A stretch of DNA of 64,000 nucleotides. Source: Manis javanica (Eukaryota; Chordata; Mammalia; Pholidota; Manidae). Below are positions 24,116 to 40,970 of this stretch, piece after piece (position 1 is the stretch's first letter; each line of letters starts with the position of its first letter). Location: the NCBI RefSeq assembly GCF_040802235.1, contig NC_133169.1, positions 44,089,034 to 44,153,033 of the forward strand, in the 5' to 3' direction. The notes beneath the pieces were generated by a model, which had not been told where the DNA came from, did not search any database, and saw only the letters and a list, made by a program, of their open reading frames with translations. The position numbers and the translations under genes are program-made.

Positions 24116-27100
24116 AAGATAAAATAAGGTAGCATTAAATTAACAGATTTCATATAAAGAACAGAATTAAGTATATAATCAGTCATCCATTGAAGAGAGT
24201 TCAGGATAAAGATGTGAAGGAAATGAACTTAACTATACTTTCAAGCACCGTGATGACTAGTGGTTTTGTCTTTGACAAATCTATTGAATTACTAGTTTCA
24301 GATTTTTTATCAGTGAAAAAGAAAAAGTAACAGTATTTCACAAATTTTCATTGTATTTTAAAGGAGAAAGTATATGTATTCATATATACATGAACATATT
24401 CATAACCAAGAATTTATTGCAGGTGTTGGGATTTGTGATTATTGTTAATATAGGTTTAGCTTTTCATACATGTTAACATTAACAGTAAAAGATTATTTTT
24501 AAGACATAAGAAAAAAATCCAAAAATTTTAACAGGGCTTTCCATTAGCTTTGTTAGCTCTTAATTGCATTCCTCATCAGAGTCTCAGAGGGGATTTTTCA
24601 AAAGAAAAAGTATCCACTCAAAGGGCTTAGTAACACCAGGGATGATGTCACTCTCCTACTTATTTGTACACTTAACCTGGACATGCGCCATTAGCCCGTC
24701 TGGATGGGATGAGAAACATCACCTGCTGGTGGTCTCAACCACAGAAGTAGACAGAACTTCAAGGGGAAAGAGTAGTTATTGTATTGACTGTTCTTCTTTC
24801 ACATTTTATTAGCTGAAACTGTTTTCTCAATTTTGACTTATCTGTATTTAAGAAGGAAAGCATGTATGCTTTATCTTATGAATCTGTCTATATTGCATGT
24901 ATTTACTGCAGTATATTAGGAAACGTGTTTTTGTTTTCCAACTATTTGTGGGAAAAGAAATATATACATTCGTCCCCATTTACTAGATGATGTATTTTCT
25001 TTACTTGAGATTGAAATTTACAGAGGTAGAGCTACTATCTTACATGGAGTGGGGATGATTACTTGGAGTCGATTTCTGAGGTTTATAAAATACCAAAAAC
25101 AAGTGTCTCCATCATATTTATAGTTCCCCAGGAAAGCTGACATGGGCACCTGACTCCAGGTCGTCCCCCATGGAGGGAAGACCCTGCTGTCAAGAGACCT
25201 GAGGGAGAGGCACAGCCTGTGGGGCCTAATTATGGGCTGAGACAGCTCTCACCCCACTTGGTTTGTGTCATTAGGCAAATACTCTGAGAACCTGAAGCTT
25301 TTTTCATATAAAAGGACAAAGTAAGCTGAGTAGGTAACTCAAGGCTCCTGGGAAGGACGGAATGTGGTGAGCATTAGGACAATTTCTGGAATGTTCTCAG
25401 CTTTAAATAAAAGTTTGGCATATGCCACAGACACTATCCATGACCTCAAGTTAAATATGCACTAAACTGTTTCCATGAAACTCAAGGAATTGCGTTAGAC
25501 TAAGTCTGCATGGGGTGGGGGCCGCTGCTGAGGGTGGTGCACACACTGCTCCCTCTAGGTCTGTATCCCACGTGGGCTGCTTGCTGTGGCCTAGTGATGC
25601 TGATCCCCATTTACTGAGGCACAGCAGAGATTTTTCTAGTGACCCCAAATTCCCTTCCAGTCTCCCTCCACTTGCTCAGCAAACAGCTGAAGGTCTCACA
25701 TGACTGGTGCCTCTGCTAGCCCTCATTTAATTTGACCACAAGTATAAACTGGCAAACAGGTCTGTTTTGAAATTCACTGGACTGTTTTTAACTTTTTCAT
25801 AGAGCTCAGAATCCATATGCAGTGAGGGTGCTATTTGAAAGATTAATTTTCTAACACAATATGTCCGTATTTCTTGGATATTTAAATTAAGAAATTGAAG
25901 TCACTGTGAGTCTTTTCTGCTGCTTTAACAGCCTAAATAAATTCAATTTATTAACAACTTGATTATAGTGATTAACATTTGTAATGTAGTAGTGTAAAAT
26001 ATATTTGACATGTTAAATATCATTGGGAAATATCCCTGAAATATAAACACCTCTCAACTCTTCCCAGAAAAAGGACCCCATATTTTCTCCTTTGCTGCAT
26101 TTTAACTTGTTGGAAACTGAAAATCTACAGAGATCAAATCTTCATGAGAAAATACAGATAAACTGTCATTGGTTCCTTAAGAAAAATCAGATATCTTTTG
26201 CACCTATCATCCATTTTATTTATATTGTAGTTACTTTAAAATTCTAATTTAAATCATATTTATATAGCATTTGTTCCTGAATAGGCTGATTGTGACCTAC
26301 CTAGGTGTAATGAATTTTAATTTGTCTTTGATTCAACTTCAGATGAATCAGAAGCTGCCTGTGAGGCCAACGGGGAGCTGGAGTCAGGAATCTCTCTGTG
26401 TTATTCCGTTTTCCTCTTTGCATCTCAGTTTCCATGAAAATTATCTTCTGTGTACATTAAAAAAGATAACCTATGGAAAAATAAAAGCTTTTCTGATAAA
26501 TACTGATGACCCTCTAAATCCTATTTGTTGTCCCTTGATATTTACAGCAAATGGTAGAAGTTTTAATATGATGAATTGCAACTTGGAAAAACATGTACTA
26601 CGTGGAAGAAAAATGGATGTTAGCAAAAAGTTCTGCTTAACCAGGACTAAAATAAGAAATACATTATATGTGCATATTCATTTATATTTATATACTTGTG
26701 TTTATTAATTTGTAGTTTTTATAATTATAAAAATTATATATGTCTATATACACATATAAGTATGTATAATATAAGTATAAATATATAGACAAATTCATGC
26801 ATAAACTCTTTAGGAATACAGAAATTATGAAATACAAATTATCAAAAGCATATATAGATACTAAAACTGGTGAACTGACCTAACTGCATTTTATTCACCA
26901 GTCAAGAAGAACAAGAGCCCTCACTTACACATATTCTGTGTAATTCTCTCTATATATATTAATTATTTAAAATAGTGATACATATGTGTATTTACTGTAA
27001 CTGGTTATTATCTAACCTCCTCCATAATTTTAGCTCATTTATTCCTAACCATGCCTGAGATCATTGTGCTTGTCCTCATTTTATGTAGTGTGGACAGGGG

Positions 27101-27798
27101 AATAGGGGTGCAGGATAAGCTGGACCCACAGCTTTAGTACAGCTTCAGAGTCTGGGATCCTAATGTTGCCCCTAGGTTGTCCAAAGGGTTCATTGGTGAG
27201 GCCCACAGGCTATTTCAGAATATATGGCTAAACCCACCCAACTTCACTCTTTCAACGTGTGACCCAGTCTCACAGGCAATATGGGTTCAGACATTCATAT
27301 GGACTATCTCGAACTGTGATTCAGTTACTTTTTAAGCCTTTTTTAAAACTGAAGTATAAAATTGACATATCACATAATAGTTTCAGGTGTACAATGTACA
27401 ATGTAAAAACTCAGTATTTGCATGCACTGTGAAATGTAAAATCTTCCTTACATTGAATGAATCTTCAAGAGTTTTAAAAGCCTAATCGAGTATTAAACCA
27501 GAGATGTTAGTGAAATTCTGTGTCCTAGAAGAAAAACTTTAGAAAGTGATATTGCATCTTTAACAATTCACTTTTTGTGTTTGTTACACACCCATCACTA
27601 TGCAAATTTCCATACTGGATTAATGACATATATCATGAGGTCATCTCATGATCTTGAAGTTTGATAACCACCAAGTTCCCAATTATTTTGTCCCACCATT
27701 GTGAGTTATTAATTTTCTGGCATATTCATAGAATTACAGGTAATGTGAAACCTCTCCAGGACCATAGGGTTTTCTCCACTTAGCATAACTGGTTTGAT

Positions 27799-27824
27799 AC
27801 ACACACACACACACACACACACAC
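27799..27824. repeat. (AC)13 microsatellite upstream of OR2T pseudogene B
   Basis: An AC run lies 87 bases before the ATG, in the same place as the longer run in unit A. Confidence 0.96.
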
Positions 27825-27910
27825 ATATGCCCACACCCTAAAGAGTCAGTCAGTAGGTGGCATCTCATGAGTGCCCCATTACTTCTCTCCTTGGTGGGCC
27901 AGGTGAAATC

Positions 27911-28866
27911 ATGGAGGACACCACCTGGAAGGCCAACCACACAGGAGGTCAGAGTTCATCCTGCTAGGAATCTTCAGTCAACCCCAAAACCCAGATGTCC
28001 TTTGTGTGGTCATTTCAGTGGTTTTCTTGATGGCCTTGTCTGGAAACACTGTCCTGATGTTTCTGATACACTCTGATGCCCGTCTCCACACCCCCATGTA
28101 CTTTTTCATCAGCCAGTTTTCTCTCATGGATGTGACATACATTTCCATCATTGTACCCAAGGTGCTTGTGGACCAGGTCACGGGTGTGAACACAATCTCA
28201 GCCGCTGGATGTGGGATGCAGATGTTCCTCTATGTGACACTGTCAGGTTCAGAATTTTTATTTCCAGCTGTCATGGGTTATGACTGCTATGCAGCCATCT
28301 GGTGTCCTCCTTGTTACCCTGTCCTCATGAACCACAGGGTGTGAATTCTCCTTGCATCGGGCTCTGGGACTCTGGCATCTGTGGATGGCTTCTTGTTCAC
28401 TCCCATCACCATGAATGTCCCCTTCTGTAGATCCTGGGAGATCCATCATTTCTTCTGTGAAGTCCCTGCTGTGATGAAGTTCTCCTTCTCAGACACTTCT
28501 CTGTATGAGACACTCATGTACCTCTGCTGCATCCTCATGCTGCTCGTCCCTGTGACCATCATTTCAGGCTCCTATGGTTTCATTCTCCTCACCATCCACA
28601 GGATGAACTCAGCAGAGGGCCAGAAGAAGGCCACCTGCTCCTCCTACATGACTGTGGTCACCCTCTTCTATGGGGCTGCATTCTATACATATGTACTCCT
28701 CAGTTCCTACCACACCCCTGAGAAGGACATGGTGGTATCTGTCTTTTATACCATACTCACTCTTGTGCTGAACCCATTAATTCACATTCTCAGAAATAGG
28801 GATATCATGACAGTTCTAAAGAAAGTTTTGAATGTGGGATGCACCTTTAAAGAAACTATTAAGTAG
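27911..28866 (+). pseudogene. OR2T-family olfactory receptor pseudogene (unit B)
   Basis: The ATG and first residues ([12 protein letters not shown]) align with the intact gene, but one base is lost near 27945-27955, so the true frame resumes only in TM1 ([14 protein letters not shown]). In that frame a TGA lies at 28342-28344, where family members have a Cys or other codon (HRV then stop). The frame then stays open from 28345 to the stop at 28864-28866. A 6-base in-frame loss shortens [11 protein letters not shown] to GQKKATCSS. The DRY motif is degraded ([10 protein letters not shown] for MAYDRYxAIC). TM7 reads NPLIHILRN instead of NPLIYSLRN. One frameshift, one stop and several motif losses mean no function. 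It looks older in decay than pseudogene A. Confidence 0.95.
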
Positions 28867-29059
28867 CATGATTTCATATTTTTAATTTTTTTCTAAATGT
28901 TATAATTTTCCTCTCTTATGATAATTCTATTCCTTAGACTTTCATACCATGAGGTATCATCTCAATTTAACACCTATTTTATGAATTGTATTTGTGTTCT
29001 TCAAAATTCTTTAATTTCATACACTTTCTCCATTCAAAGTGTTTTTAAACATTTTATTT

Positions 29060-29720
29060 TATTAATGTCATAGTTGGTGACATTTATAATGAAAATCTCA
29101 TGCAATACCAGTGAGAATATAACTGATGCAGTTGCTATGGATATCAGTGTGGCATTTTCTCAAATAAAGAAAGGAAAATTGGCCATATGACCCTGAAGCC
29201 CCAATATTAAATAATTCCCAAAGGAGACCAAAACACATATCCAAATGAAATCTAGTACATAGCAACATTATTCAGAAACATCAGAATATTGAGAAAAATA
29301 ATATATCCATCACCTGATGAATAGACTAGTATCATGTAAACATACAGTGAAATATTATTTGACCATGTAAAGCAATGAAGCTCTGATGCATGCTTCAACA
29401 TAACTTTTGAAAGAAATATGTATGTATAATAATATAGTTACAAAAGGCCCTTCATTATGTAATTCCATTGTTATGAATCTCCCAGAATACATAGACCGTG
29501 GTGGCCAAATTTAAATTATTGTTTGCTTAGGGTTGGAATGGATGAGTTAGTAGGAGGTTCATAATTAACTGGTTTGGATTTCTTCTGAAGTTTGTGAAAA
29601 TTTTCTAATTAACTAAAGAAATTGTTACAAGTAGTTATGAATGCATTAAAATCATACTTACGCAATTTAAATGAGTGACTTGTGTGTATATGACCACCTC
29701 TCAAATAATGTGTTATATAG
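29060..29720 (+). mobile_element. old L1-type 3' end fragment
   Basis: The order of motifs is that of a LINE ORF2 end and 3' UTR: 'acagtgaaatattatttgaccatg' (29343-29366), then 'cattatgtaattccattg' and 'ttgcttagggttgg'. It is strongly diverged and has no usable reading frame. It could belong to L1M or HAL1; I cannot tell which. Confidence 0.6.
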
Positions 29721-30318
29721 TTATTATAGGTGCATTCCACAGATTCAAGAAGGTAGTGAAAGTTTTGATCATGTAAGAGACATGGTAAATATTCAAAGAA
29801 AAAGTTGACCAACTAGTGATGCAATTATTACATGTGAGATGAAAAATACATTGGATTGAAAAAATATCCAGGGCATTTCAAAATGAAATAATAGTAAATA
29901 TTAAGGCATAGTAAGTAAGACTATCCAAAATGATATGGAGAACACAAATACTGGGAAAAAAACACTTATCCAATGTGAGAATATTTAAAATATTTCATAT
30001 ATGTAGTTATTATGTCAAATACAGAAAAAATAGGTGGACATAAAATGATTTGAGAAATAATGGAGAAATAATTTCCACATTTCACAAAAATAATGAATTC
30101 ACTATTGCAAGCAACAACAAAAATTCAAGCACAAGCAGCATTCTGAAGCAAAAAGATATATCATAATTAATAAATATCTAATCACTGATGAAAGAGATTC
30201 ATCATAAAGACAAAGCATATAACTAGTAATAAAAGACACATCATAGGAAATGATGCAGACCAGGACACATTTCAGCCACATATTGAAAACATTGAATTTA
30301 AAAAATTAACTTACATTA
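29720..30318 (+). mobile_element. probable old L1 ORF1-region fragment
   Basis: This AT-rich stretch has a weak resemblance to the ORF1 region of old L1/HAL1 elements, for example 'actatccaaaatgatatgg' at 29921-29939. No reading frame survives. I regard the assignment as tentative. Confidence 0.35.
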
Positions 30319-30333
30319 AGAATCGATCTGACA
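30319..30333. repeat. probable target-site duplication, left copy, of L1 30334-36287
   Basis: AAGAATCGATCTGAC here pairs with AAGAATTGATTTGAC at 36288-36302, with two C/T differences. An alternative pairing uses 'aaaaaattaactta' (30301-30314 and 36303-36319), so the exact ends are uncertain. Confidence 0.6.
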
Positions 30334-30944
30334 TTAGAGATGGCAGCGTGAGAGGAGAGACAGAGGCTTCCTCCTAAAACTGGATACAAATAGAAAATTT
30401 AATTGGTGCAACTAATCCTGAAAGAACCACAGGAAAGAGGACTGCATCAGACTGCACACACCTGGAGAAAAGAGCAGACCTCAGCAAAAGGGGTTACGTA
30501 CCAGGGCTGTGGCTCCATGGGATCCGAGCCCCTCTCCCACACCAGCTCACTGGTGGGAGGAGGAGAAACAGAGCAGGGAGGGAGTGGAAGGCTTGGAACT
30601 GCTGAATACCTAGCTCCAGACTCCTGCTCTGGGAGCACAAACCTACATTTCATGGTGCTTTCATGAGACACACATGACTCCCAGGTTGGAAAGTTAATAC
30701 AGTCAGAGTTCCTGGAGAGACTGGGATTCCAGCTGCTTGTGGAAAGCAGGGATCCATATCCGGCTGCTCTGAGACAAAAACATACATATGTGCCCAGCCC
30801 ACTGGCTCAGGCAGTGGAGACAGGCACAACAGGAGGTGGGGAACAGCTCTTTCCTCCCCCAAGCACCAGAACCACTCCCCTGTGACCCCTGACATTGCTT
30901 CAGGGGCTGAGCACCTATAGAATAGTGCTTCTGGACACTAGAGG

Positions 30945-31808
30945 GTGCCATATACAAACATGAAACACCAAAAGAACCTCGTCCAGAGTGAAATTGTTAA
31001 TAAAACTCCTGAGAAAGATTTAAACGATATGGACCTCGTGACTCTTCCTGAAAGTGAGTTCAAAATAAAAATCATCAACATTCTAATGGAGGTACGGAAA
31101 GACATCCAAGAACTCAGGCATGAATTCACGTCAGAGATCCAATCATTGAAGAACACAATGGAGGGTAGTAAAAGCAGGTTGGATATGGTGGAGGAGACAA
31201 TAAATGAAATATAAACTAGAGAAGAGGAATACAAAGAAGCTGAGGCACAGAGAGAAGAAAGGATATCTAAAAATGAAAGAATATTGAGAGAACTGTGTGA
31301 CCAATCCAAGTGGAACAATATTTGCATTAAAGGGAAACCAGAAGAAGAGAGAGAGAAAGGGATAGAAAGTGTCTTTGAGGAGGTAGTTGCTTAAATCTTC
31401 CCCAATCTGGGAAAGGAGATAGTCTCTCAGGCCATGGAGGTGCACAGATCTCCCAACACAAGGGACCCAAGGAAGACAACACCAAGACACATAGTAATTA
31501 AAATGGGAAAGATCAAGGATAACGACAGACTGTTAAAAGCAGCCAGAGGCAGAAATAAGATCACATACAAAGCAAAGCCCATTAGGCTAACATCAGACTT
31601 CTCAGCAGAAACCTTACAGGCCAGAAGGCGGTGGCCTGAGGTATTTAATGCCATAAGGCAAAAGGGCCTAGAACCAAGATTACTTTATCTGGTGAGATTA
31701 TCATTTAAATTTGAAAGAGGTATTAAACAATTTCCACATAAGCAAAAGTTGAGAGAGTTTACCACCCACAACACATCCCTGCAGTGTATTCTAGAGGGAC
31801 TGCTATAG
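30945..31808 (+). pseudogene. L1 ORF1 with two internal stops
   Basis: One reading frame covers 288 codons. It holds a coiled-coil N-terminal half (EVRKDIQELRHEFTSEIQSL), WNNICIKGKPEEEREKGIES, and the C-terminal domain RKTTPRHIVIKMGKIKDNDR through KAKPIRLTSDFSAETLQARR. It is broken by in-frame stops at 31212-31214 and 31392-31394, with no frameshift that I can find. The protein family binds L1 RNA as a trimer. The start at 30945 and the end ILEGLL match the family. Confidence 0.88.
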
Positions 31809-32091
31809 ATGGAAGTGTTCCTGGGATTGGATAGCTGTCATCACAGGTATTAAAACCATGGTAGGGAGGATGGAGCAGCTGATTGCAAGGCAAATAAAAA
31901 ATTAAATTGATTATTCCTGAAGTCAATCAAGGGATAGACAAAAAGTACAGAATTTGATACCTAATATATAAAGAATGAAGGAGGAAGAAAAAGGAGGAGA
32001 AATAGAAAAGAACCTTCAGATTGTGTTTGTAACAGCATACTAAGTGAGTTAAGTTAGACTCTTAGACAGTAAGGAAAGTAACCTGGAACCT

Positions 32092-35000
32092 TTGGTAACC
32101 ACAAATATGAAGTCTGAAAAGGCAATAAGTACATACCTATTGATAATCATCCTAAATGTAACTGGACTGAATGCACCAATCAAAAGACATAGAGTCACTC
32201 AACAGATAAAAAAAATAAGACCCATATATATGTTACTTACAAGAGACTCACCTCAAACACAAAGACATGCACAGACTAAAAGTCAAGGGATGGAAAGGGA
32301 TGGAAAAAGATATTTCATGCAAACAATAGGGAGAAAAAAGCAGGCAGGTGTTGTAGTACAAGTATCAGACAAAATAGACTTCAAAACAAAGAAAATAACA
32401 AGATATAAAGAAGGATATTACATAATGATAAAGGGCTAAGTCCAACAAGAATATACAACCATTATAAATAAATATGCACCCAACACAGGGGCACCAGCAT
32501 ATGTGAAACAAATACTCACAGAATTAAAGGAGGAAATAGAATGCAATGCATTCATTTTAGGAGACTTCAACACACCATTCACTCCAAAGGACAGATCCCC
32601 CAGACAGAAAATAAGTAAGGACACAGAGGCACTGAACAACACAGTAGAACAGATGGACCTAATAGACATCTATAGAACTCTACTACCAAAAGCAACAGGA
32701 TACACATTCTTCTCAAGTGCATATGGAATGTTCTCCAGAATAGACCACATACTAGGCCATAAAAAGAGCCTCAGTAAATTCCAAAAGATTGAAATTCTAC
32801 CAACCAACTTTTCAGACCACAAAGGTATAAAACTAGAAATAAATTGTACAAAGAAAGCAAAAAGGCTCACAAACACATGGAGGCTTAACAACACACTTCT
32901 AAATAGTCAATGGATCAACAACCAAATTAAAATGGAGATCCAGCAATATATGGAAATAAATGACAACAACAACTCGAAGCCCCAACTTCTGTGGGACGCA
33001 GCGAAAGCAGTCTTAAGAGGAAAGTATATAGCGATTCAGGCATATTTAAAGAAGGAGGAACAAACCCAAATGAATAGACTAACATCACAATTATCAAAAT
33101 TGGAAAAAGAAGAACAAATGAGGCCTAAGGTCAGCAGAAGGAGGGACATAATAAAGATCAGAGAAGAAATAAATAAAATTGAGAAGAATAAAACAATAGA
33201 AAAAAAATCAATGAAGCCAAGAGCTGGTTCTTTGAGAAAAAAAGAATATATATAAGCCTATAGTCAGACTTATTAAGAGGAAAAGAGAGTCAACACACAT
33301 CAACAGAATCAGAAATGAGAAAGGAAACATCACAACGGACCAAACAGAAATACAAAAAAATATTAGAGACTACTATGATCACCTATATGCAAAGAAGCTG
33401 GAAGACATAGAAGAAATGGACAACTTCCTAGAAAAATAAAACCTTCCAAGACTGACCAAGGAAGAAACAACAAATCAAAACAAACCAATTACCAGCAAAG
33501 AACTTGAAATGGTAATCAGAAAACTACCCAAGAACAAAACCCACAGGCCAGATGGATTTACCTCGGAATTTTATCAGACATACAGAGAAGATATAATACC
33601 CATTCTCCTTAAAGATTTCCCAAAAATAGAAGAGGACAGAATACTTCCAAACTGATTCTATGAAGCCAACATCACCCTAATTCCAAAACCAGGCAAAGAC
33701 CCCACCAAAAAAGAAAATTACAGACCAATATCCCTGATGAATGTAGGTATAAAAATACTCAATAAAATATTGGCAAACAGAATTCAAAAATATTATCAAA
33801 AGAATCATACACCATGACCAAATAGGATTCATCCCAGGGATGCAAGGATGGTTCAACATTCAAAATTCCATCAACATTATCCACCACATAAACAAAAAGA
33901 AACAAAGAACCATATGATCATCTCCATAGATGCTGAAAAAGCATTTGATAAAATCCAACATTCATTCGCAATAAAAATCTCAGCAAAATGGGTAAAGAGG
34001 GCAAGTACCTCAACATAATAAAGGCCATATATCATAAACCCACAGCCAACATCATACTGAACAGCGAGAATCTGAAAGCTTTTCCTCTGAGATCGGGAAC
34101 AAGACAGGGATGCCCACTCTCCCCACTGTTATTTAACATAGTACTGGAGGTCCTAGCCACGGCAATTAGACAAAACAAAGAAATACAAGGAATCCAGATT
34201 GGTAAAGAAGTTAAACTGTCACTATTTGTAGATGACATGATATTGTACATAAAAAAACCCTAAAGACTCCACTCCAAAACTACTAGAACTGATATTGGAA
34301 TACAGCAAAGTTGCAGGATATGAAATTAACACTCAGAAATCTGTGGCTTTCCTATACATTAACAATGAACCAATAGAAAGAGAAATCACGAAAACAATTT
34401 CATTCACAATTGCATCAAAAAGAATAAAATACCTAGGAATAAACCTAACCAAAGAAGTGAAAGACCTATACCCTGAAAACTATGACATTCTTCAGAGAAA
34501 TTAAAGTGGATACTAACATATGGAAACTCATCCCATGTTCTTGGCTATGAAGAATTAGTAAGTAAAAATGGCCATCCTGTCCAAAGCAATATACAGATTT
34601 GATTGAATCGCTATCAAACTACCACCAACATTCTTCAATGAACTGGAACAAATAGTTAAAAAATTCATATGGAAACACCAAAGACCCAGAATATCCAAAG
34701 CAATCCTGAGAAAGAAGAATGAAGTGGGGTGGATCTCACTCCCCAACTTCAAGCTCTACTACAAAGCTATAGTAATCAAGACAATTTGGTCCTGGCACAA
34801 GAACAGAGTCACAGACCAGTGGAACAGATTAGAGACTCTAGACATTAACCCAAACATATATGGTCAATTAATATTTGATAAAGGAGCCATGGACATACAA
34901 CGGCGAAATGACAGTCTCTTCAACAGATGGTGCTGGCAAAACTGGACAGCTACATGTAAAAGAATGAAACTGGACCACTGTCTAACCCCACACACAAATG

Positions 35001-35952
35001 TAAATTCAAAATGTATCAAAGACCTAAATATAAGTCATGAAACCATAAAACTTTTAGAAAAAAAATTGGCAAAAATCTCTTGGACATAAACTTTAGTGAC
35101 TTCTTCATCAACATATATCCCTGGGCAAAGAAAACAAAAGCAAAAGTGAACAAGTGGGACTATATCAAGCTGAAAATCCTCTGTACAGCAAAGGACACCA
35201 TCAATAGATCAAAAAGGTACCCTACAGTATGGAAAAATATATTCATAAATGACAGATCCAATAAAGGCTTGACATCCACAATATGTAAAGAATTCACGCG
35301 CCTCAACAAACCAAAAGCAAATAATCCATTTAAAAAATGGGCAGAGGAGCTGAACAGACAGTTTTCCAAAGAAGAAATTCAGATGGCGAACAGACACATG
35401 AAAAGATGCTCCACATCGCTAATCATCAGAGAAATGCAAATTAAAAGCACAATGAGATATCAGTTCACACCAGTAAGCATGGCTCCCATCCACAAGACAA
35501 ACAACAACAAATGTTGGCGAGGTTGTGGAGAAAGGGGAACCCTCCTACACTGCTGGTGGGAATGTAAATTAGTTCAACCATTGTGGAAAACGATATGGAG
35601 GTTCCTCAAAATGCTCAAAATAGACTTACCATTTGACCCAGGAATTCCACTTCTAGGAATTTACCCTAAGGATGCAGCACTCCAGTTTGAAAAAGACAGA
35701 TGCACCCCTATGTTTATCACAGCACTATTTTCAATAGCCAAGAAATGGAAGCAACCTAATTGTCCATCAGTAGATGAATGGATAAAGAAGGTGTGGTATG
35801 TATGCACAAAGGAATATTATTCAGCCATAAGAAGAAAACAAATCCTACAATTTGCAACAATATGTATGGAGCTAGAGGGTATTATGCTCAGTGAAGTAAG
35901 CCAAGCAGAGAAAGACAAATACCAAATGATTTCACTTATTTGTGGAGTGTAA
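32092..35952 (+). pseudogene. L1 ORF2 (endonuclease/reverse transcriptase), moderately broken
   Basis: The longest open pieces are 32503-33255 (endonuclease C-terminal half and linker, with ILGDFNTPFTPKDR and NFSDHKGIKLEINC; the GDFN and SDH catalytic motifs are kept), 33988-34263 and 35080-35952. The 33988 piece is reverse transcriptase, with [12 protein letters not shown] and [12 protein letters not shown]; the catalytic box reads FVDD where FADD is usual. The 35080 piece is the 290-codon C-terminal part, with the Cys-rich [21 protein letters not shown]. The remaining parts lie in other frames (34295-34504, 34724-35089), so several frameshifts and stops intervene. No enzyme can be made from this copy. 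Confidence 0.88.
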
Positions 35953-37969
35953 GAACAAAAGAAAAACTGAAGGAACAAAACAGCAGCAGAATCAGAGAAC
36001 CCAAGAATGGAGTAACAGTTACCAAAGGGAAAGAGATTGGGCAGAATGGGAGGGTAGGGAGGAATACGGGTGGGGCAGAAGAATGGGGGTATTATGATTA
36101 GCATGTATAATGTGGGGAGTAGGGGACAGGGGAGGGCTGTGCAACACAGAGAAGACAAGTAGTGATTCTACAACATTTTACTATGCTGATGGACAGTGAC
36201 TGTAATGGGGTTTGTGGAGGGTACTTTAGGGGAAAGCCTAGTAAACATAATGTTCTTCAAACAAAAAGAATCTATCTGAAAATAATAAAGAATTGATTTG
36301 ACAAAAAAAAATTAACTTAGAACTTATATCCAGTATAAATGTCCTTCCAACCTGAAGATGAATTGTTCTAAAAGGATGACATTGTAAATGCCTTCAAACA
36401 ATGAATATTTTGGAAAAACTGACAAGATTCAATTTTGGTAGAATTCAAATACCTCATTACACATATACCAGGCCAGGGAATGCTAATGAAGAAAAAATGC
36501 CTCAGTGAAGTGACTGACACTTTAGTAACTGTTTTCACTTTTGCTGAAACAAAAATTGAGTTTGCCTCTCCACAACTCAGGTACTAATTGAATATGTCAG
36601 AGTGAGTAATATAGAACTTATTTTCAAAAACTGGGGTTATGATTTTGTCATGCTTGGGGACTTCTTGTAGTAAGTAATCTCCATGACAAGGAGTTCACAG
36701 TAATGATCATAAATATGTCCACTGAACTCAGGAAAATAACAGATGAACATATTGGGAATTTTAAAAACAGATAGAAAATACCTGTAAGAACCAAACAAGT
36801 CATGGAGGTGAAGAATATTACAATTGAAATGAATAATTAATGAAGGTTTCAGTGGGAGACTGCATGATAAGGAAGAGCATATCAGTGATCTGGAAGAAAA
36901 CACGTGGAATTTACCCAAGTTACTCACCCAACTACTCATCCAAATAAGACGACACCAAGATCCCCACACAAAGTCACACTCTTATTAAAATTTGAAAAAG
37001 TAAAAATTAAAGAGAGGATCTTAGAAGTAGCAAGAAATAAACAACTTACTACATATAAAGGAAGCACCATAAGGCTATCAGCAGACTTTTCAGTAAAAAT
37101 TTCTCAGCACTTGAAACAGCAGGATGGCGCATTCAAAGCATGACAGGAGAAGTCCCCCAGCCGACTGTGCTCCAGCCGGCATGGCCGTCACTCAGAGCAG
37201 ACGGAGAGAAGAAAATTTCCCATAAGCAAAACCTAAAGGGCTTCTCACCAGATGAACTAAACCAGACTTATTACAAGAAACATGAAAGGGACTTTTATAA
37301 GCTGAAATGAAATGGCACTATTTAATGACAAGAAAACATGTAAAAGAAAATTCATCACTGAAAATTTATATAAAAGAGCAAAAGAAATATAATAGGTGTA
37401 TATGATAGTTACTTTCAAAATACGAATTTTTAAAGTTAGTTAAAGATCAAAAGAAAAAGTAGTAGTACACTATGAAAATTACAATAATTAAGGGATGCAT
37501 AAAATAAAAGTATGTAAAACATCACATCAAAAACAAAATAAGTGAGAAAGTGAAAATGTAGAATTATGTACTGTATTGAAACTGAGGCTGCTCTCAACCA
37601 AAACAGTCTGTTACACACAGGATGTCACAGGAGATCTTCATGGTGAAAGTGAATTTTATAGTAATTACACACAAGAGAATAAGAAAGTAACTTAAATGTA
37701 ATGAAACATTACAAAACCACAAGGGAATAGAAAAAGAAAAGAATAGTAATTACAAAAAGAAAAACAAAATAATTAACCAAATGGCAATAATATATGTGGA
37801 TACACAACTACTTTAAATGTAATAGGGTATGTTTTTTTTTTTTACCAAAAAAAAAAGAGTCATCTGTATGTAGCATAGGAAAGCTCATTTCAGAAATAAG
37901 GATAAACACAGAATGAAAATGAAGATACACAAAAAGATATTCCAGGAAATGGTAGTGAAAATAAAGCAG

Positions 37970-40953
<2,984 letters not shown>

Positions 40954-40970
40954 AAGAATATACAATGGAG
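40954..40970. repeat. target-site duplication, right copy, of the PSMD12 retrocopy
   Basis: AAGAATATACAATGGAG pairs with 39088-39104. L1 ORF2 sequence continues directly after it. Confidence 0.75.

Larger units (their letters stand above)
24040..29060 (+). repeat. OR2T duplicon, unit B
   Basis: This direct copy of the OR2T unit matches unit C from about 49370 and unit A from 25173/3866. It has the upstream block 24560-24740 (also at 50030-50200 and inverted at 42300-42460), the GC-richer block 25510-25700, the inverted L1 stub 27330-27460, the CA repeat, the OR exon and about 200 bases of 3' flank. Downstream of about 29060 the match is lost in old L1 sequence. Small open frames such as 26271-26708 are not conserved in units A and C. 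Confidence 0.87.
30334..36287 (+). mobile_element. full-length L1 LINE
   Basis: Plus-strand L1 with a complete 5' UTR (30334-30940, beginning with a GATGGCAGCGTGAGAGG-type end), ORF1 (30945-31808), ORF2 (32092-35952 in pieces) and a 3' UTR with guanine-rich tracts (36000-36130). It keeps the longest ORF2 pieces of any L1 here. It sits inside older L1-like DNA between unit B and the PSMD12 block. Confidence 0.92.

Noticed and set aside
37831-37852. Poly-T followed by poly-A, as a terminator hairpin
   Set aside because: It lies inside old L1 sequence in mammalian DNA and is most simply a mutated A/T tract.
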